From positions 620,001-684,000 of the forward strand of contig CAWKNC010000001.1 in the NCBI GenBank assembly GCA_963851045.1: a stretch of 64,000 nucleotides of DNA, in the 5' to 3' direction. Source of the stretch: WHSW01 sp963851045 (lineage in GTDB: Bacteria > Actinomycetota > Thermoleophilia > Solirubrobacterales > 70-9). The notes beneath the pieces were generated by a model. The model did no database searches and was not told where the DNA came from. It saw nothing but the letters and a program-made list of their open reading frames with translations. The position numbers and the translations under genes are program-made. Positions 1-8,310 of this stretch are shown here, one piece after another; the first letter of the stretch is position 1, and every line of letters begins with the position of its first letter.

Positions 1-212
1 CTCGGGGTCTGACCCCTCAATGAGAACTCAACAATTGGCATCTTGCCCACGCGTCTCGTTCCGGTCACCGTCATGCCCTCGAGCGCGGCGAGCATCGGGT
101 TGAGGGTCTTGACCGCCACCATGCCGGGTGCCAGCGTCGACTCGACCTCGGCGCCATCCAGGGCGGTCGCGAGACGCCGCGCGGTGATCTCGACCTCAGG
201 TAGCTCAGGCAT
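1..212 (-). CDS. mutM: Formamidopyrimidine-DNA glycosylase (Fpg/MutM), N-terminal fragment
   Basis: Partial gene; only the first ~70 residues are in the window and the rest lies beyond the left edge. The protein opens MPELPEVE, the Fpg/Nei signature; in this family Pro2 is the Schiff-base nucleophile and Glu3 takes part in catalysis (established knowledge). It should excise oxidised purines in base-excision repair. The following sequence, up to a GKM motif near residue 56, fits the N-terminal beta-sandwich. It is divergent from nadA with a 95-bp gap. The last ~15 codons before the edge run into a GGGGTCTGACCCC hairpin and may not be native coding sequence. Family call is firm; intactness cannot be judged. 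Confidence 0.8.
   Translation of the reverse strand, partial: MPELPEVEITARRLATALDGAEVESTLAPGMVAVKTLNPMLAALEGMTVTGTRRVGKMPIVEFSLRGQTP
4..16. repeat. GGGGT-ctg-ACCCC short inverted repeat at the window edge
   Basis: Five-base arms GGGGT and ACCCC flank a three-base loop, inside or at the end of the mutM fragment. The position at the very edge of the sequence is compatible with an assembly break at a repeated element, but only one copy was noticed here. Confidence 0.35.
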
Positions 213-307
213 CCCTTACGAGTAAACTGTGTGGCGGTTCATTCGCCCGGTTTGAGGTTGGCCAGAGGGCCAACACGGGCCGGCGAACATACGAAGGAAG
301 GCCGAGC

Positions 308-1339
308 ATGCAAGAGCTGCCGACACTCCAACGCAACCCGGGCTCCGAGCTGAGCGCCGAGGAGATCGCGCGAATGAGCGCCGAGATTCGCGCGCTCGCC
401 GCCGAGCACAACGCGGTGATCCTCGCCCACAACTACCAGGTGCCCGAGGTTCAGGACATCGCCGATCACATGGGCGACTCGCTCGGCCTCTCGCGCGAGG
501 CCGCGGCCACCGACGCCGACGTGATCGTCTTCTGCGGCGTCCACTTCATGGCCGAGACAGCCTCGATCCTCTCGCCCGACAAGACCGTCCTGATCCCCGA
601 CCCGAATGCCGGCTGTTCGCTCTCGGACTCGATCAACGCGGATCAGCTGCGCGCCTGGAAGGCCGAGCATCCCGGGGCCGTCGTCGTCATGTACGTGAAC
701 ACGTCCGCCGAGGTGAAGGCCGAGACCGACTACTGCTGCACCTCCTCCAACGCCGTCGCCATCGTCGAGCACATCTGGAGCGAGCACGGGCCGGAGACCG
801 AGATCCTCTTCGGTCCCGATATGTGGCTCGGGTCGTTCGTGGCGCGGGAGACCGGCCTCACCGAGGACCCGGAGCGCTACGCGCGCTTTCACGTTTGGGA
901 CGGTGAGTGTCACGTCCACGCCGGAATCCGCCCCGACGACATCACGGCCACCAGGGCCGAGCATCCCGACGCCGAGTTTCTGATCCATCCTGAATGCGGT
1001 TGCTCGACGCAGGCGATGGAGTACGTCGCCTCTGGCGACATCGACGCAGAGGGAGTGCACATGCTCTCGACCTCGGGGATGCTCGCGCATGTCGAGGCCA
1101 ACCCGGATGGAGAGTTCATCGTGGCCACGGAGACCGGGATGCTCTACCCGCTCCACCAGGCGGCGCCGGGAGCGCAACTGATCGAGGCCAACCGGATGGC
1201 GTTCTGCAAGTACATGAAGATGATCACGCTGCCGAAGGTGCGCGATTCGCTGCGAGACCTGAAGGTCGAGGTGAAGGTCGACCCGGCGATCGCGGAGAAG
1301 GCCCGAATCCCCATCGATCGGATGGTCGCGATCGGGTAG
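308..1339 (+). CDS. nadA: Quinolinate synthase NadA
   Basis: Condenses iminoaspartate with dihydroxyacetone phosphate to quinolinate in de novo NAD synthesis; a cytosolic [4Fe-4S] enzyme. The 343-residue length is normal. Motifs seen: AHNYQVPEVQD near residue 38, FMAETA after residue 79, NAGCSL, GECHVH and a C-terminal FCKYMKM. By comparison with E. coli NadA the cluster ligands should be Cys103, Cys201 and Cys300. The start ATG is preceded by an AAGGAAGG stretch. No nadB or nadC is adjacent; instead the MauE-like gene begins 10 bp after the stop and is probably co-transcribed. Confidence 0.96.
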   Translation: MQELPTLQRNPGSELSAEEIARMSAEIRALAAEHNAVILAHNYQVPEVQDIADHMGDSLGLSREAAATDADVIVFCGVHFMAETASILSPDKTVLIPDPNAGCSLSDSINADQLRAWKAEHPGAVVVMYVNTSAEVKAETDYCCTSSNAVAIVEHIWSEHGPETEILFGPDMWLGSFVARETGLTEDPERYARFHVWDGECHVHAGIRPDDITATRAEHPDAEFLIHPECGCSTQAMEYVASGDIDAEGVHMLSTSGMLAHVEANPDGEFIVATETGMLYPLHQAAPGAQLIEANRMAFCKYMKMITLPKVRDSLRDLKVEVKVDPAIAEKARIPIDRMVAIG

Positions 1340-1349
1340 CTTCCGCCCC

Positions 1350-2351
1350 GTGGTCGAGGTCATCGCGCGACTAGTTCTCGGCGGGGTCCTGGCAGGGGCG
1401 AGCGTTGCAAAACTGGCCGGGCCGGCCTCGAGCCGCGCTGCGATGGCAACGTTCGGGATCGAAGGCGTTCGCCTGCAGTCGGTCGCCTGGGCGCTGCTGA
1501 TTGCGTGCGAGCTCGGCCTCGCGGCTGGTGTGATCGCGGGATCCGCGACGGCCGCCTACCTCGCCGCTGCGCTGATGGCAACCTTCGCCGCGACCATGAT
1601 CGGCGCGATCCTGAGAGGTCGCGCCGGCGCGCCCTGCGCCTGCTTCGGCGCGCGCTCGACCGTCGGCTGGACGTCGGTGGCGCGCAACGGATTGCTTGCC
1701 GTCGGATTCGCCGCGGTGCCGTCGCTGCCCGGAGGCGACCTCTCGACCGACGAATGGCTCGGACTCGGCCTTGGGCTGGCGCTGCTCGCCTGTGCGGGTC
1801 TCGCCGTCGCGGTGCTCGCGCTGGCCCGCGAGGTTGGTCTGCTGCGGCTGCGCCTCGGCCCCGGCTCTGCTCTGGAGGTGATTGGCGAGGGCCCGGAGGT
1901 GGGAGCGCGCCAGGCCGTGATCTCACGCTTTGAGATCGGCGCCGACACCGAGCTCGCGCTGGCCGTCTTCACCTCGCGCGACTGTCACGTGTGTCACGGC
2001 CTGGCCCCGGCGGTTGCCAGCCTCGCCAACGACCCGATCCTCTCGGTGCTCAGCTTCGAGGAGAGCGACGACGCCGCGGTGTGGTCGGAGCTCTCGATTC
2101 CCGGCAGCCCCTACGCGGTGGCATTCGACACCGAGGGCCGCGCCTTGGCCAAGGGGACCTTCAACAACCTCGCACAGCTCGAGAGCGTTGTCGCCGCAGC
2201 GGAACGCCGTCGCGCGGACCGCGAGCTTCGTCGAGGCGCTTGGTGTCTGACAGGCCGGTGCCCGACTCGGGCCGCGTCGGGCGGGCGCTCGAGTCGCTGG
2301 CCGGCGACACCTCCAGGCGCGGGTTTCTCGCTCGCGTCGGCGGCGCGCTGA
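1350..2351 (+). CDS. MauE-like membrane protein fused to a thioredoxin-like domain
   Basis: Residues ~1-160 are a DoxX/MauE-type four-helix membrane domain with the family's Cys-x-Cys-Phe-Gly motif (Cys96, Cys98). Residues ~195-290 form a thioredoxin-like domain with a CHVC active site (Cys212, Cys215) and a Ser-Pro near the expected cis-Pro (IPGSPY). In methylotrophs separate MauE and MauD proteins are needed to form the disulfides of MauA; here both activities appear fused. Starts with GTG 10 bp after nadA. The last ~36 codons overlap the next gene out of frame and read like noise, so the true C-terminus may be shorter or shifted. Role as a disulfide carrier for the next protein is inferred. 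Confidence 0.75.
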   Translation: MVEVIARLVLGGVLAGASVAKLAGPASSRAAMATFGIEGVRLQSVAWALLIACELGLAAGVIAGSATAAYLAAALMATFAATMIGAILRGRAGAPCACFGARSTVGWTSVARNGLLAVGFAAVPSLPGGDLSTDEWLGLGLGLALLACAGLAVAVLALAREVGLLRLRLGPGSALEVIGEGPEVGARQAVISRFEIGADTELALAVFTSRDCHVCHGLAPAVASLANDPILSVLSFEESDDAAVWSELSIPGSPYAVAFDTEGRALAKGTFNNLAQLESVVAAAERRRADRELRRGAWCLTGRCPTRAASGGRSSRWPATPPGAGFSLASAAR

Positions 2352-2845
2352 CGACGCTCACCGCCGGCGGCCTGGTCGCCCAGGCGGTGAAGCCGGGCGA
2401 GGCCGAGGCCTTCCACTTCTGCGGACACACCTATACGACCGCCTCCTGCGTGCACCCGCTCGGCCCGGAGCTCCCGAGGATCGATCGCCGCGGCTACCCG
2501 CTCCGACCAAGCGACGGGATGCCGATCGACAACATCGGTCGCCCGGTGAACGCGATCGGAGAACCCGTTGACGCGAGCGGAAAGACGCTTCGCGACCCCG
2601 ACGGGCGTCCCCTGCCGCCCGCACCGCGAACGAAGATCTGCGACCGCACGGCCGCGATCTACGGCTTCAAGCCGTACCTCGACGGCAGCTGGTATCGCTG
2701 CTGCAACGGGAACGTGCGCCGCCTGCTCGACTGCTGCGGCTATATGGACAAGCGGATCAACGGCGACGCTGCGCTCACGGGCTACTGCTACTCCGGTCGC
2801 AAGGTCTTCTGCGTCCATTACTACGACACGAAGGTTCCCTGCTGA
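2243..2845 (+). CDS. Tat-exported MauA-like (methylamine dehydrogenase light-chain-like) protein
   Basis: A 200-residue protein from a GTG start. Residues 24-56 are a Tat signal (SRRGFL, hydrophobic stretch, AEA). The mature part has ten Cys (60, 69, 133, 153, 154, 164, 165, 182, 190, 200) and a C-terminal pattern resembling MauA: DGSW at 147-150, then RCC, then DCCGY. In MauA two Trp (57 and 108 in Paracoccus) cross-link into tryptophan tryptophylquinone. Trp150 matches the first; the second position (IIWC in MauA) reads KVFC, with Phe189. Classical TTQ therefore cannot form. No MauB heavy chain, MauG or amicyanin gene is near. Catalytic or electron-transfer role unknown. Confidence 0.72.
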   Translation: MSDRPVPDSGRVGRALESLAGDTSRRGFLARVGGALTTLTAGGLVAQAVKPGEAEAFHFCGHTYTTASCVHPLGPELPRIDRRGYPLRPSDGMPIDNIGRPVNAIGEPVDASGKTLRDPDGRPLPPAPRTKICDRTAAIYGFKPYLDGSWYRCCNGNVRRLLDCCGYMDKRINGDAALTGYCYSGRKVFCVHYYDTKVPC

Positions 2846-4255
2846 TGGGCGGGCTCGAGATCGTCCTCGCCATCGCCGCCTTGCTCGCCGGCCTCGCCGG
2901 AACCTGGTCGCCGTGTGGCTTTTCGATGATCGAGACGATTGGTCCTGCCGGTCACGACGGCGGCCGCCCAACGACCCTCGCCGCTTGCATCGCATTCACA
3001 ATCGGCGCGCTGACCGGGGGCGTAGTGACGTTCGGTCTGCTGGCTGCCCTCGGCGGCGTGGTTCAGGGGGCGAACGAGGGAATCGCGTACGTCGCTGCCG
3101 CGGCACTGGCGTTGGTGGCAGCAGGCGCCGAGCTGCGCGGCATGCCGATCCTGCCGCAGCTGCGGCGACAGCTTCCCGAGCACTGGCGGCGCGTGATGCC
3201 GATGCCGCTCGCCGCCGGCCTCTACGGCGTTCTCCTGGGGCTTGGCTTCACGACCTTCGTGCTCACGTTCGGTGTCTTTGCGCTCGCGGGAATCGTGTTT
3301 GCCGTCGGCGAGCCGGTCGCGGGAATTGCGGTCGGCCTCGCGTTCGGGGCTCGGGCGGGCGCTGCCGATCGCGCTGATCGCGCCGATCGCCGATCGCGAG
3401 TCTGGGATCTCGATCACCGAGGCGATGGCGGAGCGTCCGGCGATCTATCGAGGCGTGCGCTTCGGCGATGGTCTCGCGCTCATCGCGACCGCAGCGGCGT
3501 TACTTCTCACGGCTTCGGCCGATGCGGCGCAGCCGGGCCCGAATCCCGGTGCCGATCCGGCGGTTGGCGCGAACGGCCTCGTCTTTCAGCGCCCCGACGG
3601 CAGCGGCTATCTGCGTCGCGGCGGCGAGGAGCTTCGCCTGCCCGGTCACGATCCGGCAATCGGGAGCGGCCGGATCGCCGTGATCGCCGCGGGCAGGATC
3701 CAGATTCTGTCGGCGTCCGACCTGACGCTGCTCGCGACCATTCCGGCATCCGGGGCGGACGCGGTTGCGATCTCCGGCCGCTGGGTCGCTTGGCGCTCAC
3801 ACCAGGGTGGTCGCGACTACATGCGGGCGCGCAAACTCGCGAATCCCGCGGCGCCCGGGCGTGTCCAATCTCTCGGCACAGCTGGGCGTCGGGCGCAGCT
3901 CGGGCGCCCGAGCCTCGACGGCAACCGCCTCGTTTACGCCCGTGCACAGCAGACCGAGAACCTGATCGTCAAGCGCATTCTGGGCAAGCGCAAGGCGAAG
4001 TCGACAGTGCTGCGCTCGCGCGTGCTCGGGCTCTCCAATCCCAGCCTGCACGGCAAGAGACTCTTGTACGTGCTGGGAACCCGCCGGGGCGACCGGCTCA
4101 AGATCAAGTCGGTGGGGGGCAAGGGCCGCGGCCGGACGCTCCTGTCGCGCCCGCGCGGCCAGCTCTGGTCGACCGCGCTCAGTGCCAAGCGGGCCTACGT
4201 AACGGTGATCTCAGGGACGAAACCGCGCCAGAAGATCGTCTCCGTGCCGCGCTAG
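2845..4255 (+). CDS. CcdA-like membrane protein with C-terminal extracytoplasmic domain, interrupted by a +1 frameshift
   Basis: Starts ATG in a TGATG overlap with the MauA-like gene. The first ~168 residues contain several membrane helices and SPCGFSM (Cys24), resembling the Cys relay of CcdA/DsbD; a second Cys is at 48. The frame breaks at 3346-3349: skipping one G of GGGG joins the helix GIAVGLAFG to LGRALPIAL, which continues in another frame with a further helix and then a ~250-residue secreted Gly/Arg/Lys-rich repeat domain ending at 4255. Either a sequencing indel, a real pseudogene or programmed frameshifting. A long overlapping frame reaching 4335 is not coding. Likely passes electrons across the membrane to the preceding redox proteins (inference). 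Confidence 0.65.
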
Positions 4256-4266
4256 TAGCGACGCGC

Positions 4267-4290
4267 CGCTGGCCTACTCGTAGGCCAGCG
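4267..4290. terminator. Bidirectional hairpin between convergent genes
   Basis: Perfect 11-bp inverted repeat CGCTGGCCTAC / GTAGGCCAGCG with a 2-base centre. It lies just after the CcdA-like gene and overlaps the stop of the ABC permease on the other strand. There is no T-tract, as is common for GC-rich genomes. Confidence 0.6.
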
Positions 4291-6814
4291 CTTCCAGCAC
4301 GTCCATCTTCGATGCTCGCCGCGCAGGGCCGATAGCCGCGATCACGCCGGCGATTCCGGCGAGCACGAGCATCGTGATCAGCTGGCCGATCGGGATCGAG
4401 AGGACGAAGCCCTCGTCGGCCAGCGGACGGCTGACGACCACCGCGAACAGGACGCCGAGCACGGCGCCGAGCACCGCGCCGATCATCGCCGTGATCACCG
4501 CCTCGTAGCGGACGATCCTGCGCACCTGGCGCCGCGAGGTGCCCACCGCGCGCAGGAGGCCCAGCTCGCGGGTGCGCTCATGAATCGAGAGCGCGAGCGT
4601 GTTGACGATCCCGAACAGCGAGACGATCACAGAGAGCGCCAGCAGCGCGAAGACGATCCCTAGCAGCGCGTTGAGCTGCTCGCCGATCGAGTCCTTGAGC
4701 TCCTCCTGATTCTCGGACTTGACCGTCGGAAACTGCTCTGTGAGCAACTCGTCGATGTCCGCCCTCACCGTCGCGACATCGGCGCCGGGCGAGAGGTTGA
4801 GGAACACGTTGGTGACGGAGTCGGCCTCGCCGAACGCCGGCGCGTTGACGTCGGACGCCGCGTAATCGCCCATGAAGTCAGTCGTGTCCTCGAACGTGCC
4901 GGTTACCGAGTACTCGAGCACCTTGCCCGAGGCGGTCTTCGCCGAGAAGGTTTCGCCGACGCCAAAGCCGTTGTTCTCGCCCCACTTGTCGTCGATAACG
5001 GCATCGTCCGGACCGAGGCCGGTCAGCAGCTCCTGCGAGCCCTCCTTCCAGTCGAGGCTGAGGACCTCGGCTGCGGTGGCAGGGTCGACCAGCGTCAGAT
5101 AGCCCTTGCCGGCCCCCTCGACAACGTCCTGCGTATAGCGCAGGGGCGATGCAACCTCCACGCCGTCAACGCCTGCCATCGCATCGACCGTCTTTGCCGG
5201 GATGTCCGAAAAGCCGTCGTCGTTGGAGAGGATCAGATCGCCCGTGAAGGTCTTGTCGATCGCATTGTCGATCGAGCCGCGCAGGCCTGCGGCGAAGACC
5301 GCCACGAATGAGACAAGCGCGAGACCGATCATCAGCGCGGCCGCGGTGGAGGCGGTCCGGCTGGGATTGCGAATCGCGTTCTCGCGCGCGATCCGTCCCG
5401 AGACGCCGCCGATGCGCTCGAGCGGCCCGCCGACGACAGCGGCCAACGGCACCACCAGCCGGGCGCTGAGGGCGGTGACTCCGATGAACACGGATGCGGC
5501 GCCGAGGCCGATCAGGGCAGCTCCAGACCCGAACAGGCCGAGGAGCATGAGCACGACGCCGATCACCGAGAGCACGACGCCAGCGATCTCGCGCCGACGG
5601 CGTTGCTTTGGCGTGGCGATGACCGCACCCTCGCGCAGCCCGGTGACCGGAGCGATCCGAGTTGCCCGGAGCGCTGGAAAGAGCGCCGCAAGCAGGGTCA
5701 AACCGGTCCCGAGGACGAGCCCGACGATGATTGTTCGCGGTTCGATCACGGTGCCGGTCGCGGGCAGGTCGATCCCGAGCGCTTCGAACAACGCCTTGAT
5801 CACGGAGGCGAACCCGATGCCGAGACCAACCCCGACGGCCGCCGCGAGGAAGCCGATCAGCAGGGCCTCGACGATCACCGTGGAGAGGATCTGCCGGCGG
5901 CTTGCGCCGAGCGTCCGCAGCATCGCGAACTCGCGGGTCCGCTGGGCGACGGTGATCGAGAAGGTGTTGAAGATCAAAAAGGCGGCGACGAACAGCGAGA
6001 CGCCGGCGAAGATCAGCAGGGCCGTCTTCAAAAAGCCGACAAACTCGTTGACGTCGTCGCGTTGGTCGTCGACGTTCTCGGCGCCGGTTCGCGCCTCGAG
6101 CGTTTTCGGCAGTTCGGCCTCGAGGTTCGCCGCGAGCTGCTCGGGTGATGTCCCCTCCGCGGCAGCAACGACGATCTCGTCGAGCTCGCCCACCTTGCCG
6201 GTGAGGCGCTGCGCCTCCACGAGCGTGAACTCGCTCAGCGTCGCGCCGCCGAACGAGTCGACGTCGCCGAGCGTGGCGATGCCGACCAGCGAGTAGGTGT
6301 TGGCGGCCTCCTTGCCAACGATCTCGATCCGATCGCCGACCGCAAAGCCCTCGTCGTCAGCCGAGGCCTTGTCGATGACGACCTCGTCGTCGGCGGTGGG
6401 CGGACCACCCTCGACATAGGTGAGCGGGTCGAAGCGCTCGGGCGGCGCTGAGAAGCCAAAGCTCGGAGCGCCCCCGCCCCCGCGCGGCTTGCCGTCGGAG
6501 CCGATGATCGCGACCTGTGAGTCGGCGATCGTGCCGGCTGCCTCGCCGACACCGTCTACCTGGCGAACCTGCTCCAAAACGCTTTCGGGAAACGGCGGCA
6601 CCGAACCGTCATCGGTCTGGACCACCTCACGCGTGTGAACGACAGCGTCGATGCCCTCGTTGGACTGGGTGAAGATCCGGTCGAACGACTGGTTGATGGT
6701 GTCCGTGAGCACGTAGGTGCCCGCGACCATCATCACGCCGAGGACGATCGCCAGCGACGTCAGGACGCTGCGCAGCTTGCGCTCCCCCAGGTTGCGAAGC
6801 GCAATTGCCGTCAC
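4274..6814 (-). CDS. FtsX/MacB-family ABC transporter permease
   Basis: An 846-residue permease with an N-terminal helix (residues ~15-38), a large extracytoplasmic MacB-like domain (~50-250), three central helices, a second helix and extracytoplasmic domain (~480-700) and three C-terminal helices. The duplicated FtsX-domain signatures are visible: REFAMLRTLGASRRQ and RELGLLRAVGTSRRQ, the cytoplasmic elbows that contact the ATPase. Start is GTG, sharing GTGA with the stop of the ATPase gene, so the two are translationally coupled. Such pairs act in lipoprotein, peptide or drug export (MacB mechanotransmission); the substrate cannot be told from the sequence. Confidence 0.9.
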   Translation of the reverse strand: MTAIALRNLGERKLRSVLTSLAIVLGVMMVAGTYVLTDTINQSFDRIFTQSNEGIDAVVHTREVVQTDDGSVPPFPESVLEQVRQVDGVGEAAGTIADSQVAIIGSDGKPRGGGGAPSFGFSAPPERFDPLTYVEGGPPTADDEVVIDKASADDEGFAVGDRIEIVGKEAANTYSLVGIATLGDVDSFGGATLSEFTLVEAQRLTGKVGELDEIVVAAAEGTSPEQLAANLEAELPKTLEARTGAENVDDQRDDVNEFVGFLKTALLIFAGVSLFVAAFLIFNTFSITVAQRTREFAMLRTLGASRRQILSTVIVEALLIGFLAAAVGVGLGIGFASVIKALFEALGIDLPATGTVIEPRTIIVGLVLGTGLTLLAALFPALRATRIAPVTGLREGAVIATPKQRRRREIAGVVLSVIGVVLMLLGLFGSGAALIGLGAASVFIGVTALSARLVVPLAAVVGGPLERIGGVSGRIARENAIRNPSRTASTAAALMIGLALVSFVAVFAAGLRGSIDNAIDKTFTGDLILSNDDGFSDIPAKTVDAMAGVDGVEVASPLRYTQDVVEGAGKGYLTLVDPATAAEVLSLDWKEGSQELLTGLGPDDAVIDDKWGENNGFGVGETFSAKTASGKVLEYSVTGTFEDTTDFMGDYAASDVNAPAFGEADSVTNVFLNLSPGADVATVRADIDELLTEQFPTVKSENQEELKDSIGEQLNALLGIVFALLALSVIVSLFGIVNTLALSIHERTRELGLLRAVGTSRRQVRRIVRYEAVITAMIGAVLGAVLGVLFAVVVSRPLADEGFVLSIPIGQLITMLVLAGIAGVIAAIGPARRASKMDVLEALAYE

Positions 6815-7566
6815 TTGCTGACCTGCTTCATCAGGTCGAGGACCTCCTCGGGCGTGCCCGCTCGGTCGTCGCGAACGATCTTGCCGTCGACGAGCACCAG
6901 GATCCGATCTGCGTTGGAGGCGGCGACGGCGTCGTGGGTGACCATGACCACTGTCTGGCCGAGCTCATCAACCGCGCGGCGCAACATTCCCAGCACCTCC
7001 TGGCTCGACTCTGAGTCCAGGTTGCCGGTCGGCTCGTCGGCGAAGATCACGGCCGGAGCAGCCAGCAGCGCACGAGCGATCGCAACGCGCTGCTGCTGAC
7101 CGCCCGACAACTCCGACGGCCGGTGGTTGAGGCGGTCGGTCATCCCGACGGCGGCCGCCAGCTCCTCGAGTCGCCCGGGCTCGGGGTCGCGACCGGCGAG
7201 CTTCAGCGGCAGGAGCATGTTCTCGCGGGCGTCGAGAACCGGCAGGAGGTTGAAGAACTGGAAGATGAACCCGACATTGTCGCGACGAAGCTCGGTGAGC
7301 TCGGCGTCGTCGAGATCGCTGAGGTCAACACCGTCGACAATCACCGTGCCCGTGGTCGGCCGATCGAGGCCCGCGAGGCAATGCATCAGCGTCGACTTCC
7401 CCGATCCGGACGGGCCCATGATCGCCGTGAACTTGCTCTTCGGAAACGCGACGTCGATGCCGTCGAGCGCTCGGACCTCCGCCTCGCCCTCGCCGTAAAC
7501 GCGGGTCAGCCCGGATGCGCTGACGATCGATGTGGCTGCGGGTGCGGAGGCGCTCGACTGAGACAC
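6811..7566 (-). CDS. LolD/MacB-type ABC transporter ATP-binding protein
   Basis: A 251-residue ATPase with Walker A GPSGSGKST near residue 52, Q-loop FQFFNLLP, ABC signature LSGGQQQRV and Walker B VIFADEPT with the TGNLD D-loop typical of the LolD/MacB/FtsE group. Partner of the 846-residue permease that follows with a 4-bp overlap. GTG start. Substrate unknown. The upstream lipoprotein gene on the same strand ends 40 bp before and may be in the same transcript. Confidence 0.93.
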   Translation of the reverse strand: MSQSSASAPAATSIVSASGLTRVYGEGEAEVRALDGIDVAFPKSKFTAIMGPSGSGKSTLMHCLAGLDRPTTGTVIVDGVDLSDLDDAELTELRRDNVGFIFQFFNLLPVLDARENMLLPLKLAGRDPEPGRLEELAAAVGMTDRLNHRPSELSGGQQQRVAIARALLAAPAVIFADEPTGNLDSESSQEVLGMLRRAVDELGQTVVMVTHDAVAASNADRILVLVDGKIVRDDRAGTPEEVLDLMKQVSK

Positions 7567-7606
7567 GGATTGAACTCCTTGGTCGGGAAGCGCCTATTAA
7601 AACCGG

Positions 7607-8245
7607 TCAACCCGGCGCAGCGAGGACCGACACCGGTACGTCGGCGATTCCCACCGCCCGGTAGATCGTTGCGCTTGGCTTCGCGAGTAGCCACCCGCGC
7701 CCGTCGCGGGCCAGGTAAACGATGTCGTCCTCGATCGAGGGCTCGCGATCGGCGAACTCGCTAACGATGCCGGCGACGACCTTCGCGCTCTGCCCGCTCA
7801 CCTCGACGCGAAGGCCGGTGATCTCGGCGCTCCCCCAGACCGGGAGGCCGCGGGGATCGCGATAGCCGATGGACGCGCTCACCGATGCACCGCACGAGCC
7901 TCGGTTCACCGGCAGCTCGACCGCAGCGAGCGCTCCGGGGACGAACAGCGCGCAAATCGCCTCACCGTCTCTGGCGTTCAGCGCCGCGATGTAGGTGCGG
8001 ACGGCGTTTGCCGCCGCGCGCTCCAGCGCGTTGACGCGTGGGTCATCGGTCGCCGACTCCGCCGGCCCCGTGCCGTCGGGCTCGCCGGAGGCGGTCGGCG
8101 CCGGCACCGTCGACGGCGTTGCCGTCGTCGAGGTCTGGGCCACTGAGACGGTGACGGTCGACGCCGTTGGCGGCTCGTCATCGCCGCAGCCGATCGCCAT
8201 GGCGACGACGATCGCGGCGATCGAGCTGGCAATCGCGTTGCGCAT
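7607..8245 (-). CDS. Secreted lipoprotein of unknown function, NTF2-like
   Basis: 212 residues beginning with a hydrophobic segment and lipobox (MAIGC, acylated Cys at 20), then a Thr/Ser/Pro-rich linker (~25-65) as in surface-tethered actinobacterial lipoproteins. Residues ~75-205 have the pattern of a small SnoaL/NTF2-like fold: a helix AVRTYIAALNARDGEAICAL, then strands ending with YLARDGRGWLLAKPS. No catalytic residues are recognised. It precedes the ABC exporter genes on the same strand and is divergent from transketolase with a 65-bp gap. Function not assigned. Confidence 0.7.
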   Translation of the reverse strand: MRNAIASSIAAIVVAMAIGCGDDEPPTASTVTVSVAQTSTTATPSTVPAPTASGEPDGTGPAESATDDPRVNALERAAANAVRTYIAALNARDGEAICALFVPGALAAVELPVNRGSCGASVSASIGYRDPRGLPVWGSAEITGLRVEVSGQSAKVVAGIVSEFADREPSIEDDIVYLARDGRGWLLAKPSATIYRAVGIADVPVSVLAAPG

Positions 8246-8310
8246 CCACCCATTTTGCGGGGATGCACGCCCCGCTGTGGCGTCCGCGCCCTCACATACC
8301 TTCCGCAGCG

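Noticed and set aside
205..432. Open frame across the mutM-nadA gap on the minus strand
   Set aside because: Antisense to the nadA start and incompatible with the clear MPELPEVE start of mutM at 212.
2243..2845. Functional methylamine dehydrogenase light chain
   Set aside because: No heavy chain, MauG or amicyanin gene nearby and the second TTQ tryptophan is replaced by Phe.
3350..4335. Continuation of the CcdA-like start frame beyond 3349
   Set aside because: Becomes Arg/Asp/Ser-rich noise at the break while the adjacent frame is clearly coding.
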